In this document: piece by piece, positions 1-9,035 of the stretch
Position numbering within the stretch: the first letter of the stretch is position 1
Layout: each line of letters opens with the position of its first letter
Origin: Phycisphaerales bacterium PN19_bin_20
GTDB taxonomy: Bacteria; Planctomycetota; Phycisphaerae; Phycisphaerales; UBA1924
NCBI GenBank assembly: GCA_021173225.1
Contig: JAJOLK010000013.1
Location: 1-64,000, forward strand
Direction: 5' to 3'
Length of the DNA: 64,000 nucleotides
Translations under genes and position numbers: made by a program
Notes under the pieces: generated by a model
Seen by the model: only the letters and a program-made list of their open reading frames with translations
Databases searched by the model: none
Told to the model about the DNA's origin: nothing

Positions 1-641
1 CCTGCACCGGCCTGCCAGCCTGCGAGTGTGATCCCGTAGCCGAGCTGAGCGAAGGTCATGCCCGCGCCGGCGGACCACATGTTGCCCGTCGGGCCAGCGA
101 AGATGTCCTCAAAGACCCACGCGTTGGTGGTCACGCCGCCGCCGTTGTAGGCGCGCTCGAAGATGATCGAGCCACGGTCGCCGGTGGTCGCAAGGTTCCC
201 GTCGGCGTCGACCAGGATTCGAACGACCGGGTGCAGGTCGGCCCGCGCGGTGCTGGAGCTGTCGCGGTACCACTCATAGCGCAGGGAGGTCAGGCCGCCG
301 AGAGTGCCCAGCGCGCTGGTGGCGAAGTTGTTCCCGCCGAAGTTGGTGCCCCCGCTCAGAAGCTCGATGTCGGCCTTGCTGGGATCGGCGGCACCGGCGA
401 AGAACGCCGAGCCGTTGCCCGAGCGGGCGTGCGCGGTCGAGATTCCGACCGACCCGTTCTGCCGGGTGTTGTTGTAGAACCACGACGAGCCCGCGATGGC
501 CTGGCCCTGATTGCTGCTGCCGAGATTGTTAAACAGGTCGCCCGCGCCGGGGTTGTTCGAGTGCACCGTCACCTGCGCCGTGGCAGCGCCCGCGAACGCC
601 GCCGAGACCAAAGCCACCGAGATCTTGATCGTGTTGTTCAT
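1..641 (-). CDS. Secreted protein of unknown function, C-terminus beyond the window
   Basis: The gene starts with ATG at 641 and reads off the left edge of the window, giving about 213 visible residues without a stop. A purine-rich stretch (GGAAGAGAG) precedes the start. The first 22 residues (MNNTIKISVALVSAAFAGAATA, here quoted only in part: basic start, hydrophobic core, small residues ending in ATA) form a typical Sec signal peptide followed by QVTVHSNNPG. The mature part is rich in Asn, Gly, Ser and Thr, like extracellular beta-rich proteins that carry PEP-CTERM sorting tails in planctomycetes. The tail itself lies outside the window, so that class is only a guess. I do not recognise a catalytic domain. 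Confidence 0.7.
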   Translation of the reverse strand, partial: MNNTIKISVALVSAAFAGAATAQVTVHSNNPGAGDLFNNLGSSNQGQAIAGSSWFYNNTRQNGSVGISTAHARSGNGSAFFAGAADPSKADIELLSGGTNFGGNNFATSALGTLGGLTSLRYEWYRDSSSTARADLHPVVRILVDADGNLATTGDRGSIIFERAYNGGGVTTNAWVFEDIFAGPTGNMWSAGAGMTFAQLGYGITLAGWQAGA

Positions 642-1397
642 GAGTCTCTCTCTTCCGTTGGGCATTCGCCCACTTGCAAAACCGAGCCCGCACAGAACTC
701 CCACACGCCGCCGGCACGTCGCTGGCGGTAAGCCGAGGGCACGCCGATGGGCGGGCCCGCGGAGAGTAGTTCGATAACCGAGCTGGCCATTCGACCAGCA
801 TCAACGTACAGGGCAAAGTGCCCCGCACAAACGCAACACCGGGCCTCTCGACCCAGCCGTCACAGCACCGCTCGCCTGCCGCCGATGCGCTGCGCACCCG
901 CGGCGACTTGGTAAGGGCGCGGCGTCGTCGCCCGGCTAGCCGAGCAATCCACAACTGCCAGCACAGGGCCAGGCTTCGGCTTCAATCGCCGCAACATGGA
1001 CAGGGCTGAAAGCCAGCCAACGAAAACCAGCCGACGGCAAGCCAGCTCAACAAGTTGTGTGGGGGGTCTCTCTCTCCACCACGTCACGGCACGCCGCAAC
1101 ACGCGAAGTATGACACCGCGATCTGAGAAAGGCAAGGCGCAGGTCGCAAAATGAAAGTGAAGATCACGCGGGTGGTCCTGACCTAGCACTTTCCACGAGG
1201 CCAACGCCGGAATCCTACGGCAAACAATGTACTACTTTGGCACAAGCAGACGCCGAACAGCTAGTTGCAGCTTGCCCGCCTTCACATTCACTCAGACTCC
1301 CTCCACAAATTGCCACACGCGGCCGCCCCGCGCACCCCGCGCTCCCTGCGCATCCCGCCCCGCTCACCTTGCCGCCCACCGGCTACCCTGATTACCT
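642..1397. other. Intergenic region without a recognised gene
   Basis: This 756-base stretch separates the divergent secreted-protein gene and nuoG. Open frames here on either strand lack family resemblance, signal peptides and convincing ribosome sites, and have the arginine-rich composition expected of random frames in GC-rich DNA. A short GGGC-ATTC-GCCC hairpin lies about 20 bases upstream of the left gene. I see no tRNA, no terminator and no confident promoter. Confidence 0.6.
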
Positions 1398-3095
1398 ATG
1401 CCGAAGATCACGCTTAACGGGCAGGTCTGTGAGTTCCAGCCCGGCCAGGTCATCCTGCAAGTCGCCAGCCAGGCCGCCATTGACATCCCGCAGTACTGCT
1501 ACCACGACGGGCTCTCGATCGTCGCCAGTTGCCGCATCTGCCTCGCCGAGATCTGGATGCCCGAGAAGACCGCCTCGGGCCCGACCGGAAAGCTGCTGCC
1601 CTACATGGGCGGCAAGCTCTTCCCGACCTGCCAAACCGCCTGCATCGACGGCATGGTCGTCTACACCGACAGCCCCAAGAGCGTCGCCAACCAGAAGGCC
1701 GTCATGGAATACCTGCTGATCAACCACCCGCTGGACTGCCCGGTGTGCGACCAGGCCGGCGAGTGCCACCTGCAGGACTACAGCTACGAATACGGCCGCG
1801 GGCAGTCACGCTTCGAGGAAGCCAAGGTCAAGAACCCCAAGAAGGACCTCGGCGGCAACATCCTGCTTTATTCAGACCGCTGCATCATGTGCACCCGCTG
1901 CGTGCGCTTCACGCGCGAGGTCTCCGGCACCAGTGAGCTGCTCGTCTCTGGCCGCGGCAACCGCGAGGAGATCGACGTCTTCCCCGGCACGCCGCTGGAC
2001 AACGAGATCGCCGGCAACGTCGTTGACCTTTGCCCCGTCGGCGCGCTGCTCGACAAAGACTTCCTTTTCGCTCAGCGCGTCTGGTTCCTCAAAGAGACCC
2101 CCAGCATCGACGGGCTGACCGCCAGCGGCGACAACATCTCCGTGCACCACAATGACGGCAAGGTCTACCGCGTCAAGCCGCGCACCAATATGGCCGTCAA
2201 CCGGTGGTGGATCACCGACGAGGTCCGCCACGGGTGGAAGTTTGTTCACCGTGAAGACCGCCTCTCAGGCCCCGCGCGCAAGCAGTTCGGCACCCGCGTC
2301 GCGTGTGACTGGCCCCGCGCGTATACCGACGCGTGCAGCCTGCTGGCCGCCGGCGAGGCCAGCGGCAAGCGCATGGCCCTGATGGTTAGCCCCATGCTCA
2401 GCTGTGAGGACGCCTACGCCCTCGTCGCCGCCGCACTGGCCGTAGACGAGCACTGCCTGCTGGCCGTGGGCCCCGTGCCGCACAGCGGGCAAGACAAGCT
2501 CTTTCCCAAGGGCATCGACCCCGCAAGCCCCAAGGCCTTTAAGATGTACGCCGAGAAGGCCCCCAACGCCCGCGGCGTGCGGCGCGTGCTTGAGGCGGTC
2601 TCTAATGCCCGCTCACTCGGGCCCGTCGCCAACTACGAGCAGTTCCTCGCTGAGCTCAAGCTCTCCAACGTCGGTGGCGCGATCATCACCGGCAACTACC
2701 CCAGCGACTGGGTCACCACTGAGCTCGCCGACGCGCTGCGCGGCAAGGCCGTGGTGCTCATCGACACCCTGCCGACGGCGCTGACGGACCTTGCTGATGT
2801 TCTGCTGCCAAGCGTGACGTGGGTCGAAAAGGCCGGGACGTTCCAGAACGCCAGGGGCATGGTCCAGGCCTTTGAGCAGGCCATCGCCCCGCGCGAGGGC
2901 GCCAAGGCCGAGGCCCAGATCGGGCTTGACCTGCTCGCCTTCGCCACCGGCGCCAAAGCCCCGCTCTACAACCCCGCCAGCCTCCGCCAGCAGTTCAGCG
3001 CCGTGAGCCCAGAGCTCGCGGCTCTGGCTGGGTCGGTCCGCGCGGCCAGCGCGCCCGCCAGCGTTCAGCCTGACATGACCGTCGTCGAGCTCTGA
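1398..3095 (+). CDS. nuoG: NADH-quinone oxidoreductase subunit G-like protein
   Basis: Iron-sulfur subunit of respiratory complex I, on the cytoplasmic arm, relaying electrons from NADH. 565 residues. The N-terminal 2Fe-2S ferredoxin domain shows Cys34, Cys45, Cys48 and Cys78. The His-Cys3 cluster motif follows (His110, Cys114, Cys117, Cys123), then the 4Fe-4S motif CIMCTRC at 162-168 with the CPVG cysteine at 212. The region after 225 belongs to the molybdopterin-oxidoreductase fold, but I see no CxxC motif for the extra N7 cluster, which many NuoG proteins also lack. The protein is shorter than the roughly 700-900 residues of many NuoG, so the C-terminal part is reduced. No other nuo gene lies beside it in the window, which is unusual because these genes normally form one operon. 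Confidence 0.92.
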   Translation: MPKITLNGQVCEFQPGQVILQVASQAAIDIPQYCYHDGLSIVASCRICLAEIWMPEKTASGPTGKLLPYMGGKLFPTCQTACIDGMVVYTDSPKSVANQKAVMEYLLINHPLDCPVCDQAGECHLQDYSYEYGRGQSRFEEAKVKNPKKDLGGNILLYSDRCIMCTRCVRFTREVSGTSELLVSGRGNREEIDVFPGTPLDNEIAGNVVDLCPVGALLDKDFLFAQRVWFLKETPSIDGLTASGDNISVHHNDGKVYRVKPRTNMAVNRWWITDEVRHGWKFVHREDRLSGPARKQFGTRVACDWPRAYTDACSLLAAGEASGKRMALMVSPMLSCEDAYALVAAALAVDEHCLLAVGPVPHSGQDKLFPKGIDPASPKAFKMYAEKAPNARGVRRVLEAVSNARSLGPVANYEQFLAELKLSNVGGAIITGNYPSDWVTTELADALRGKAVVLIDTLPTALTDLADVLLPSVTWVEKAGTFQNARGMVQAFEQAIAPREGAKAEAQIGLDLLAFATGAKAPLYNPASLRQQFSAVSPELAALAGSVRAASAPASVQPDMTVVEL

Positions 3096-3104
3096 GCCAC
3101 ACCC

Positions 3105-3314
3105 ATGCTCGAAGCCTTCCCCTGGGTCTTCGGCTTCGTGACCGTCGTCGGCGGTGCTGCGGTCTTTTTTTGGTGGCGGCGCCAGTACGGCGTGCGCTCG
3201 TTCACACAAGGCCAACCAGAAAATCCGGCCAAATCAGTGCCTTCAAACCCGACGACCCCAGGGACAATCGCTCCAGAGCCGGCTGCTCCAGACCCCTACC
3301 GCCGAAAGAGCTAA
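3105..3314 (+). CDS. Small single-pass membrane protein
   Basis: 69 residues starting 9 bases after the nuoG stop on the same strand, so probably co-transcribed. One strong hydrophobic helix (about residues 5-24, WVFGFVTVVGGAAVFFWW) is followed by a basic WRRQYG boundary and a Pro/Thr-rich soluble tail ending in YRRKS. This looks like a type of short membrane anchor or accessory protein. I do not recognise the family, and a complex-I role is only suggested by position. The ATG start has no strong ribosome site; translational coupling to nuoG is possible. Confidence 0.5.
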   Translation: MLEAFPWVFGFVTVVGGAAVFFWWRRQYGVRSFTQGQPENPAKSVPSNPTTPGTIAPEPAAPDPYRRKS

Positions 3315-3366
3315 GACATCGCCGCGCGGCACCGCATTGCTGTCCACACCCGCCCACGCGCTCCAC

Positions 3367-4437
3367 TTAGTTGGAAGCGGGCACCACGATGTCGTCAAAG
3401 TCGCTGATCGCGTCGATCCGAATCGCACCAGACGTCGTGTTCTGCACCGGCGCGAACTGCACGCCCGTCGGGCTCGTCCCGCCGCCCGCAGCCACGGCCC
3501 AACGCTTCGCGCCGTTGTCGTTGTTCGAGAGGTAAGCCCCGTCACGCCCCGCCGACTGGAAGACCATCGAACCGCGTGGCTGCGCCGGCACGCTCACCGC
3601 GCCATCAACCGTCGGGAATGCCGGGTTGCCCAGCAGCGCCGCCAGCGTCCCGGACCTCCCGTTCGCCGTCACCGCCGAAGCGTTCGGCCCGCTGTTGCCG
3701 TCCGAGCCAATCAGGCTGCCACGCTCGCCCGTGCCCATCGCGCGGTACGGCTGGCCCGTCGCCTCCTTGCCAAGGCTGATCGCCCGCAAGAACGTCGCGT
3801 TCTGCGCCCAGTAAAACTTCGCCGCCTGCGTCGAGTTGACCCCAACAAACCGGTCTGACCGGCGCTCGTCGGCCGTCCACACCAGCACCGGCTGGCCAAA
3901 CGCATCAACAAGCTCGGGTAGATCGATGTGACCTTGAATCGAGCTCTCACGCTGCCCGGGGCTTGACTGCGCCGAGAAGTTCCGCTTGTCGGGCGTGAAG
4001 TACCCGCCCGGACCAGTCGAGCCGCTCTTGATCGACCCGATCAGCGAGACGTCCACGTTGATCACCGTTCCGGTGGTTGGCCCAAGGCCCGTCAGCACGC
4101 CCGCGCCCGTCGCGCTGGTGAAGCCACCGGACAGGTCCAGCAGCACGTTCTGCATCCCGCTCATCCCGCGGGTGATATTTCCCGTGTCGCCCATCTCGAT
4201 GGGCGTGAAGTACCCCGGGTCACGCCGGTTTGACAGCCGGAACGACTGGCTCGCCGTCGCCAGGTCCTTCATCAGCGCCTGCGTCGAGGCGGCGCGGCTG
4301 GTCTGCCGCGCACCACGCAACGCCGGCAGCAGGATCCCAATCACCAGCGCGATGATGATGATCACCACCAGCAGCTCGATCAGCGAAAAACCGCGATTGC
4401 CCGCTGCTCGCGATGACATTACATTCATCCTAAACAT
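3367..4437 (-). CDS. Type II secretion/pilin-like pseudopilin
   Basis: 356 residues. Carries a prepilin leader (15 residues, basic) ending in G16, followed by FSLIE with the conserved glutamate at mature position 5 and a hydrophobic helix (LLVVIIIIALVIGILLPAL). Such proteins are cleaved and methylated by a prepilin peptidase and assembled through this helix in the inner membrane. The rest is a large Gly/Ser/Thr-rich globular domain typical of the abundant pseudopilins of planctomycetes. GGGAG six bases before ATG 4437 supports this start over the in-frame ATGs at 4428 and 4419. It converges with the nuoG unit. A pentanucleotide repeat lies 34-57 bases upstream. The cargo or structure it helps build is unknown. 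Confidence 0.85.
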   Translation of the reverse strand: MFRMNVMSSRAAGNRGFSLIELLVVIIIIALVIGILLPALRGARQTSRAASTQALMKDLATASQSFRLSNRRDPGYFTPIEMGDTGNITRGMSGMQNVLLDLSGGFTSATGAGVLTGLGPTTGTVINVDVSLIGSIKSGSTGPGGYFTPDKRNFSAQSSPGQRESSIQGHIDLPELVDAFGQPVLVWTADERRSDRFVGVNSTQAAKFYWAQNATFLRAISLGKEATGQPYRAMGTGERGSLIGSDGNSGPNASAVTANGRSGTLAALLGNPAFPTVDGAVSVPAQPRGSMVFQSAGRDGAYLSNNDNGAKRWAVAAGGGTSPTGVQFAPVQNTTSGAIRIDAISDFDDIVVPASN

Positions 4438-4905
4438 AGACTGCTCCCACGAAGCCTACACCAACTACAACACCACACCACACCACACCACACCGCCAAC
4501 TACACCGCCAACTACAACGCAGTTCTGCCAACCCCCCAACACCACCAGCCCTAGAAACACACATGCGGTCGCCGTCACCGCCGGGGCAGTCGCGTCCTGT
4601 GCCAGCCCAACCACGTCCATGCCCCGCGCTGCTTCCGATCAGAACCGACAAGAACTGTCGGCACCCGTCACATCCATTCGCAACCCGGGCCCCAATTGAT
4701 CCAACCTCCCGCAGACTTCACCAAACGCCCACCCCGGCCCAGCCCAGCCTCTCGGCCAACTTCCCCATCCTATACGATCACCCGTCGAAACGACCAATCT
4801 GGCCCCCCGCCCCGGCCCTCGCACCCGCCCCGTACCTCGCGTGTACCACTTCAGGTCATCTGAACCCTTCGATCCGTCCACCAGCCAGCCCGGCCCCATC
4901 CCACC
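4438..4905. other. Divergent intergenic region with low-complexity repeats
   Basis: 468 bases between the minus-strand pseudopilin and the plus-strand DCC protein. It starts with a C/A-rich low-complexity tract (ACACC microsatellite, then two copies of CCAACTACA-type words) and continues as C-rich sequence. No frame here resembles a protein, and I see no RNA gene. Promoters for both flanking genes should lie here but I cannot place them. Confidence 0.55.
4471..4494. repeat. ACACC pentanucleotide microsatellite (about 4.8 copies)
   Basis: CACC followed by four perfect ACACC units. On the pseudopilin coding strand this reads as GGTGT repeats located 34-57 bases upstream of its start codon, where a promoter or leader would be. 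Copy-number changes would alter spacing by 5 bases. Confidence 0.85.
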
Positions 4906-5286
4906 ATGGCACCCAGCACCGCGATCAACACCTGTTACTTCGACGGCCACTGCGGAATGTGCCGTAGATCGGCGCGTATCCTCGCACGATTGGACCTTTT
5001 CGGCAGACTTCGGCTGGTAGACCAATCCCAGCTCGACCCCCGACGCCTCCCCGTTGACCCCGACGCCGCCATACGTGGCATGCCGATGCTGACCTCCGAC
5101 GGCCGGGCCCTGGTCGGCTTCCCGGCCGTCCGCCGAGCCCTCATGCAAACCCCGCTGGCCCTCTTCGCCTGGCCACTCTATCTCTTCGGCGTTGACCACC
5201 TAAGCGGGTGGGTCTACAACCAGATTGCCGCCCGAAGGGCTCGGGCCTGCCTACTCAACCCACAAGCCGATCCCGAACATCTCTAA
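4906..5286 (+). CDS. DCC-family (DUF393) thiol-disulfide oxidoreductase-like protein
   Basis: 126 residues. The N-terminus has the family hallmark, a beta strand followed by YFDGHCGMC (Asp13, Cys16, Cys19), giving the D-x-x-C-x-x-C signature named DCC. These are thioredoxin-like proteins predicted to be redox-active; the substrate of most members is unknown. The mid-region (VDQSQLDP, then GRALVGFPAVRRAL) and the hydrophobic stretch around 85-100 match the family's usual layout, and the length is normal. It stands alone between two pseudopilin genes on opposite strands. Confidence 0.85.
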   Translation: MAPSTAINTCYFDGHCGMCRRSARILARLDLFGRLRLVDQSQLDPRRLPVDPDAAIRGMPMLTSDGRALVGFPAVRRALMQTPLALFAWPLYLFGVDHLSGWVYNQIAARRARACLLNPQADPEHL

Positions 5287-5294
5287 AGATCAAC

Positions 5295-5322
5295 TTGCAG
5301 CTTCCCGGCTTTGCAGTAGAAT
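5295..5322 (+). promoter_or_regulatory. Candidate sigma-70-type promoter for the 5398 pseudopilin
   Basis: TTGCAG at 5295-5300 and TAGAAT at 5317-5322, separated by 16 bases. The predicted start of transcription near 5329 leaves a leader of about 70 bases before the gene. The same TAGAAT box occurs in front of the SRP RNA gene. Confidence 0.45.
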
Positions 5323-5397
5323 CCCTGGGACGCCGGTCCTGATGCTCAGGCCCGCGCACGGCCACGGCGTTCTGCCCCTGGCCCGGGAGCCTGACCG

Positions 5398-6312
5398 ATG
5401 CTCACACGCCCGAGCCGCCCGGCGTTCACACTCATTGAGCTGCTGGTGGTGATCGTCATCATCGCCGTGCTCATCAGCGTCCTGTTGCCCGCGCTAAGCA
5501 AGGCTCGCGCCACGGCTCGGTCACTCGCCTGCTCAATCAACCTCAAAGGCCTTGGGCAAGCGATGCACGGCTACGCCCTGGACTACAAGAGCCGTATCTG
5601 GGAGTCCGGCACCAACACGCCGTTCCGCTTCTGGCACGTTCAGCCGACCAACCCGGCCCTAGCTGCCAGCGCGAGCAACCCGGCGATCCCCGGCCCGGCC
5701 TACCAATATCTCAGCAACGTAGACCGCGTCTTTGAGTGCCCGACCAACAAACGCCGCACGCCCACCAAGGTCTTCGCCGACACCACCGATCCGATCTGGA
5801 CCGGCGCCAACGCGCTGCAACTGCTGCTCTTTAACGCGTTCCTCTCGCAGCGCGCCATCAACTTTGACTACACGATGGTCACCGGCGTCAGCGGCGCATC
5901 GATCGACGCGCCCACGCGCATCGCCTGGGACACCCGCTGCGCGCAGTGGGCCGCCAGTAGTGGCAGGCCGACCAACCCGCCCGAGAGCGTCATGCGACAG
6001 CTCCGCAGCGCCCCGGCGTTCATCGAAGAAGACACCCTGTGGTGGAACAGCAAGTCACCCGACGGCCTCTTTAGCAACATGGACCAAGTCACCGACCGCC
6101 ACGACCGCAAGGGCCATGTGGTCTATCTTGACGCGTCGGTTGACCACTGGGAAGTGCCCAAGGGCCTGCGCCCCGAGCTTGACAGCGACCAGGGCGACTT
6201 TACTGGCAACGACCTGTACGCGTTCTCACGCACGCTCAACCGCTGGCTGCCGCTGTGCCCAAGCTGGCCGCTGACTGTCCGCGGCTACAACTGGCTACAA
6301 AGCCCGCGGTGA
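5398..6312 (+). CDS. Type II secretion/pilin-like pseudopilin with H-x-DG-like tail
   Basis: 304 residues. Short basic leader MLTRPSRPA, then FTLIE with the conserved Glu5, and a helix ([22 protein letters not shown]). Leaders ending in A rather than G before FTLIE are frequent in planctomycete pseudopilins. The C-terminal region [14 protein letters not shown] resembles the His-x-DG motif of the DUF1559-type group, with the glycine changed. GGGAG lies 8 bases before ATG 5398. Its function beyond membrane anchoring and possible filament assembly cannot be read from the sequence. Confidence 0.85.
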   Translation: MLTRPSRPAFTLIELLVVIVIIAVLISVLLPALSKARATARSLACSINLKGLGQAMHGYALDYKSRIWESGTNTPFRFWHVQPTNPALAASASNPAIPGPAYQYLSNVDRVFECPTNKRRTPTKVFADTTDPIWTGANALQLLLFNAFLSQRAINFDYTMVTGVSGASIDAPTRIAWDTRCAQWAASSGRPTNPPESVMRQLRSAPAFIEEDTLWWNSKSPDGLFSNMDQVTDRHDRKGHVVYLDASVDHWEVPKGLRPELDSDQGDFTGNDLYAFSRTLNRWLPLCPSWPLTVRGYNWLQSPR

Positions 6313-6326
6313 ACGGCACACGATTA

Positions 6327-7322
6327 TTACATATCTTTGAAGGGCGGGTTTTTAAATGCCTTGTTCCTTTGTGATTCCGACCGGAGCTTGGATTCCGCTT
6401 CCCGAATTTTATTGCGGTCATGGCAGAAGCGGAGTTTCATCAAAAGCGGCGTGGCTTGGTAATACACCGGAAACTTGTCAGACGGTGATGATGGCAACGG
6501 TTTCATAAGCTGAACGAGATGGAAAGCCCGTAGCCGTTTGAGCTCTCGAACCATACCGAGTAAGGACCGGTGGTCGGCTCGGTTGAGACGGACGGTTTTT
6601 CCCGGGTTCTGTGCGAGCCTTACGGCCAGATCGAAGAGTGAACCAGGTGGTACAAGCATCGGGCACGAGATCGACCGAAGCTCATCGCTAAGCTTCTGAA
6701 GCCGGCGTTCCTCCGGATCGCCTGCACCGAGTTGCTCGACCGCCAGCCTCAGCCGGGCGTTCTCTTCACTGAGTCGCGCTATCTCTGCTAAAACCAGTCC
6801 CGAGGTCGCCTCGGTTGAGGGCACCCAGCCTTTCACGCGCGGGTCCCCGTCCAACTTTCGCAGTGCTGTAAAAACGCCGTTCTTAATCCCCTCATTCGTA
6901 TCAAAGTGCTGGACAATGAGGTACTTGACTCGATCGCGGAAAGCCTTGAACTTCTCGCCATGGTCATTCTCGGTGATTTTCAAGCCCTTGGACTTGACTT
7001 TTTTATCCTGGCGCGTCTGCGACATGACCAGCGCAAACAGCGGCTTGTTTCGCTCTACGGCGTAGTCATACTCCAGCTCAATGTAGCTCTTGCCGCTCAT
7101 GGACTCGTTGGACCCATAGCGTGTCCCGATCAGCAGCATGAATACGTCACTGTCGTCGATCCACTTCTTGATGACCTCCCACTGCGATTGGTCGCCCGCG
7201 GCGAAGAGCTCCATGCCCGCCGGAATGTGCCCCGTGCTAAGAATCGCCTCGACGGCCGCCTGCCGCTCTTCCAGCATGTCGGTATAGGTTGATGAGACAA
7301 AGACCTGCATCTTCTTGGCCAT
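6327..7322 (-). CDS. DUF4062 domain protein, possible stress or defence gene
   Basis: 331 residues from the ATG at 7322, chosen because the DUF4062 domain begins there (MQVFVSSTYTDMLEERQAA); an upstream in-frame extension to 7541 is arginine/proline-rich and unlike protein. The domain spans about residues 5-105, with IDDSDVFMLLIGTRYGS and SYIELEYDYA as further hallmarks. DUF4062 is a TIR-like fold often found at the front of NLR-like and defence-associated proteins. A leucine-rich coiled coil (LAEIARLSEENARLRLAVEQL) near 175-195 is followed by a domain I do not recognise. The gene is visibly less GC-rich and uses more A/T-ending codons than its neighbours, suggesting acquisition by transfer. 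No partner nuclease or ATPase lies alongside. Confidence 0.8.
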   Translation of the reverse strand: MAKKMQVFVSSTYTDMLEERQAAVEAILSTGHIPAGMELFAAGDQSQWEVIKKWIDDSDVFMLLIGTRYGSNESMSGKSYIELEYDYAVERNKPLFALVMSQTRQDKKVKSKGLKITENDHGEKFKAFRDRVKYLIVQHFDTNEGIKNGVFTALRKLDGDPRVKGWVPSTEATSGLVLAEIARLSEENARLRLAVEQLGAGDPEERRLQKLSDELRSISCPMLVPPGSLFDLAVRLAQNPGKTVRLNRADHRSLLGMVRELKRLRAFHLVQLMKPLPSSPSDKFPVYYQATPLLMKLRFCHDRNKIREAESKLRSESQRNKAFKNPPFKDM

Positions 7323-7581
7323 GCCGAAGTATATCGCCCCGCGGCACCGCATCGGTTGCTTCCGCCCCATTGGTCTCGCGTTGCTCGCCACCTCACACGC
7401 CGACTTCGTCAGTGGGACGGCTACCGAGCTCGATGGTCCTTCCCCGGCGCAGCGAGGTGGTGGGGATTGAAGGCGCCACCGTGAGCGCAGCGAACCAGGC
7501 GGGAAGGGGCCCATTTCGCCGTGAGCATCACGGCCTTTCAAAGAATAGAAGCTTACAACTTAGTGCCGAGCCTGCGCGTAC

Positions 7582-8838
7582 TTAACGCACGCGGGCCGGC
7601 ACTACTGGCACCACTGGCACCACCTGAACCACTGGCTCATCCTCGAACACCGGCGGCGGGGCCATCCCCTCCGCCACGCCCACCGCGACCATCCGCTGGC
7701 GGCTCGAAACCACCGCGCCACCCGCAAGCTCGCGCGTCACGGCAAACGCCGCCGCACGACCAATGGGCAACGAAGGGTCGATCGGCGCAAGCACCTCAAG
7801 CTGCCCGGCCCGTACCTCAATCACCCCGCCGTCGACCGGCTGATGCTCGTTGCGTGCGGTGTCGAAGATCCAGAGCTGATAGTGCCCGCCGCGGGCCGCT
7901 GTGCCGTCCGCCACGCGCAGGCGCAGCACGCCGCTGCCGTCGGCCCGGTTCCAGACCACCTCGCCCACCGAGACGCCGTCACCCACGATGGGCTTGGCGT
8001 CGCCGATCGGGACAATCACCAGGTCGCTATACGGATCGTTCATGAAGCGCTGCAAGCGCTGCGTCGCGCGCAGGCCCAGGTCCTCGGCAAAGCGCTCAAC
8101 CGGTCGCAGAAGGTCCGCCGGAACGAGGTTCGCGGGAAGCAAGTTCGCCGTCTGCACGCCCCCCCCGCCTGCGAGCGAGCCGCTACTTGCGAGCGAGCCC
8201 CCACTTGCGAGCGAATCGTTATCAACAGCCGGTCCGCGCGTCGCACGCTGCCAGGTGACAAACGCCAGCCCAAGGCAGGCCGCCGCCGCGATCCAGCCCG
8301 ACCACTCACGCAAGTACCGACGGCTCATGACCATCGGCCCGCGGACCGTACGGTTTTCCATGACCGAGGCGACTGCGCCAGTGACGGTTCGTACCGGCGC
8401 AGCGCCCAGCCGCGCGAGCACGCCGCGCCCGTCGGAATTCACGCCTGCCTGTGCGCCGGCATGAACGCCCGCGCTCACACCCGCGCTCCACGCCTGGCCC
8501 TCACGCTCCAGCGCCCGCAGCAACGCCTGCGGCACCTGAACATCAGCCCCTTGAGCTTCGACACCAGCGAACAGCGCGCGCTCGAAAGCCGCCGCCGCCA
8601 GATCGATGCCTTGGAAGCCCTCTTCTGATTGACCGGCCCTGGCCAGCAGCTCTCGCAACTCCGCGGCGTCAGCTTCGGTCAGGCCATCTAGACCCTCGAC
8701 CGCGCAATCGCAGAGCAGATCGTCCAGCCGGGCCCGATCTGCCGGCGTGAGGCCCGCGCCGCCGCCAAACTCGCCGCCAACGTTAGCGGCAGTCTGCCCG
8801 GGCGAGGTCGGGATCGGGTTGGTCGGGTCAAACGTCAT
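7582..8838 (-). CDS. Membrane anti-sigma factor, RskA-like
   Basis: 418 residues. N-terminal segment (LTPADRARLDDLLCDCAVEGLDGLTEADAAELRELL) resembles the sigma-binding anti-sigma region, without the HxxxCxxC zinc motif. One membrane helix (WSGWIAAAACLGLAFVTW, about 172-189) leads to an extracytoplasmic RskA-type C-terminal domain with the characteristic GHYQLWIFDTARNEHQPVDGG and the AAFAVTRELAGG segment. It lies about 200 bases downstream of the ECF sigma gene on the same strand, so it most likely holds that sigma factor inactive. A Ser/Gly-rich SLASGG-type repeat follows the helix, and the tail is VVPVVPVVP. Confidence 0.85.
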   Translation of the reverse strand: MTFDPTNPIPTSPGQTAANVGGEFGGGAGLTPADRARLDDLLCDCAVEGLDGLTEADAAELRELLARAGQSEEGFQGIDLAAAAFERALFAGVEAQGADVQVPQALLRALEREGQAWSAGVSAGVHAGAQAGVNSDGRGVLARLGAAPVRTVTGAVASVMENRTVRGPMVMSRRYLREWSGWIAAAACLGLAFVTWQRATRGPAVDNDSLASGGSLASSGSLAGGGGVQTANLLPANLVPADLLRPVERFAEDLGLRATQRLQRFMNDPYSDLVIVPIGDAKPIVGDGVSVGEVVWNRADGSGVLRLRVADGTAARGGHYQLWIFDTARNEHQPVDGGVIEVRAGQLEVLAPIDPSLPIGRAAAFAVTRELAGGAVVSSRQRMVAVGVAEGMAPPPVFEDEPVVQVVPVVPVVPARVR

Positions 8839-9035
8839 TGGTCGGTCTTGAAACTACGGATCGGTCCGCTCTGGTCCGTCGTGTACTAGCCTAGTACTCT
8901 TTCGGGGGCTTTGGGGGTAGGCCTTTATCGGCCGGGACTGGTCCAACTTCGTCTGCTATCCGCCTCGAAAGCTCGTCGCTGGTGGCCGGGCGGGGGTGGC
9001 CGGGCGGGGGTGGCTCGGCGGGGGTGGCAGCGGGC

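Noticed and set aside
7323..7541. N-terminal extension of the DUF4062 protein to 7541
   Set aside because: The added residues are Arg/Pro/Ser-rich and contain a repeated intergenic-type sequence; the DUF4062 domain begins right after ATG 7322.
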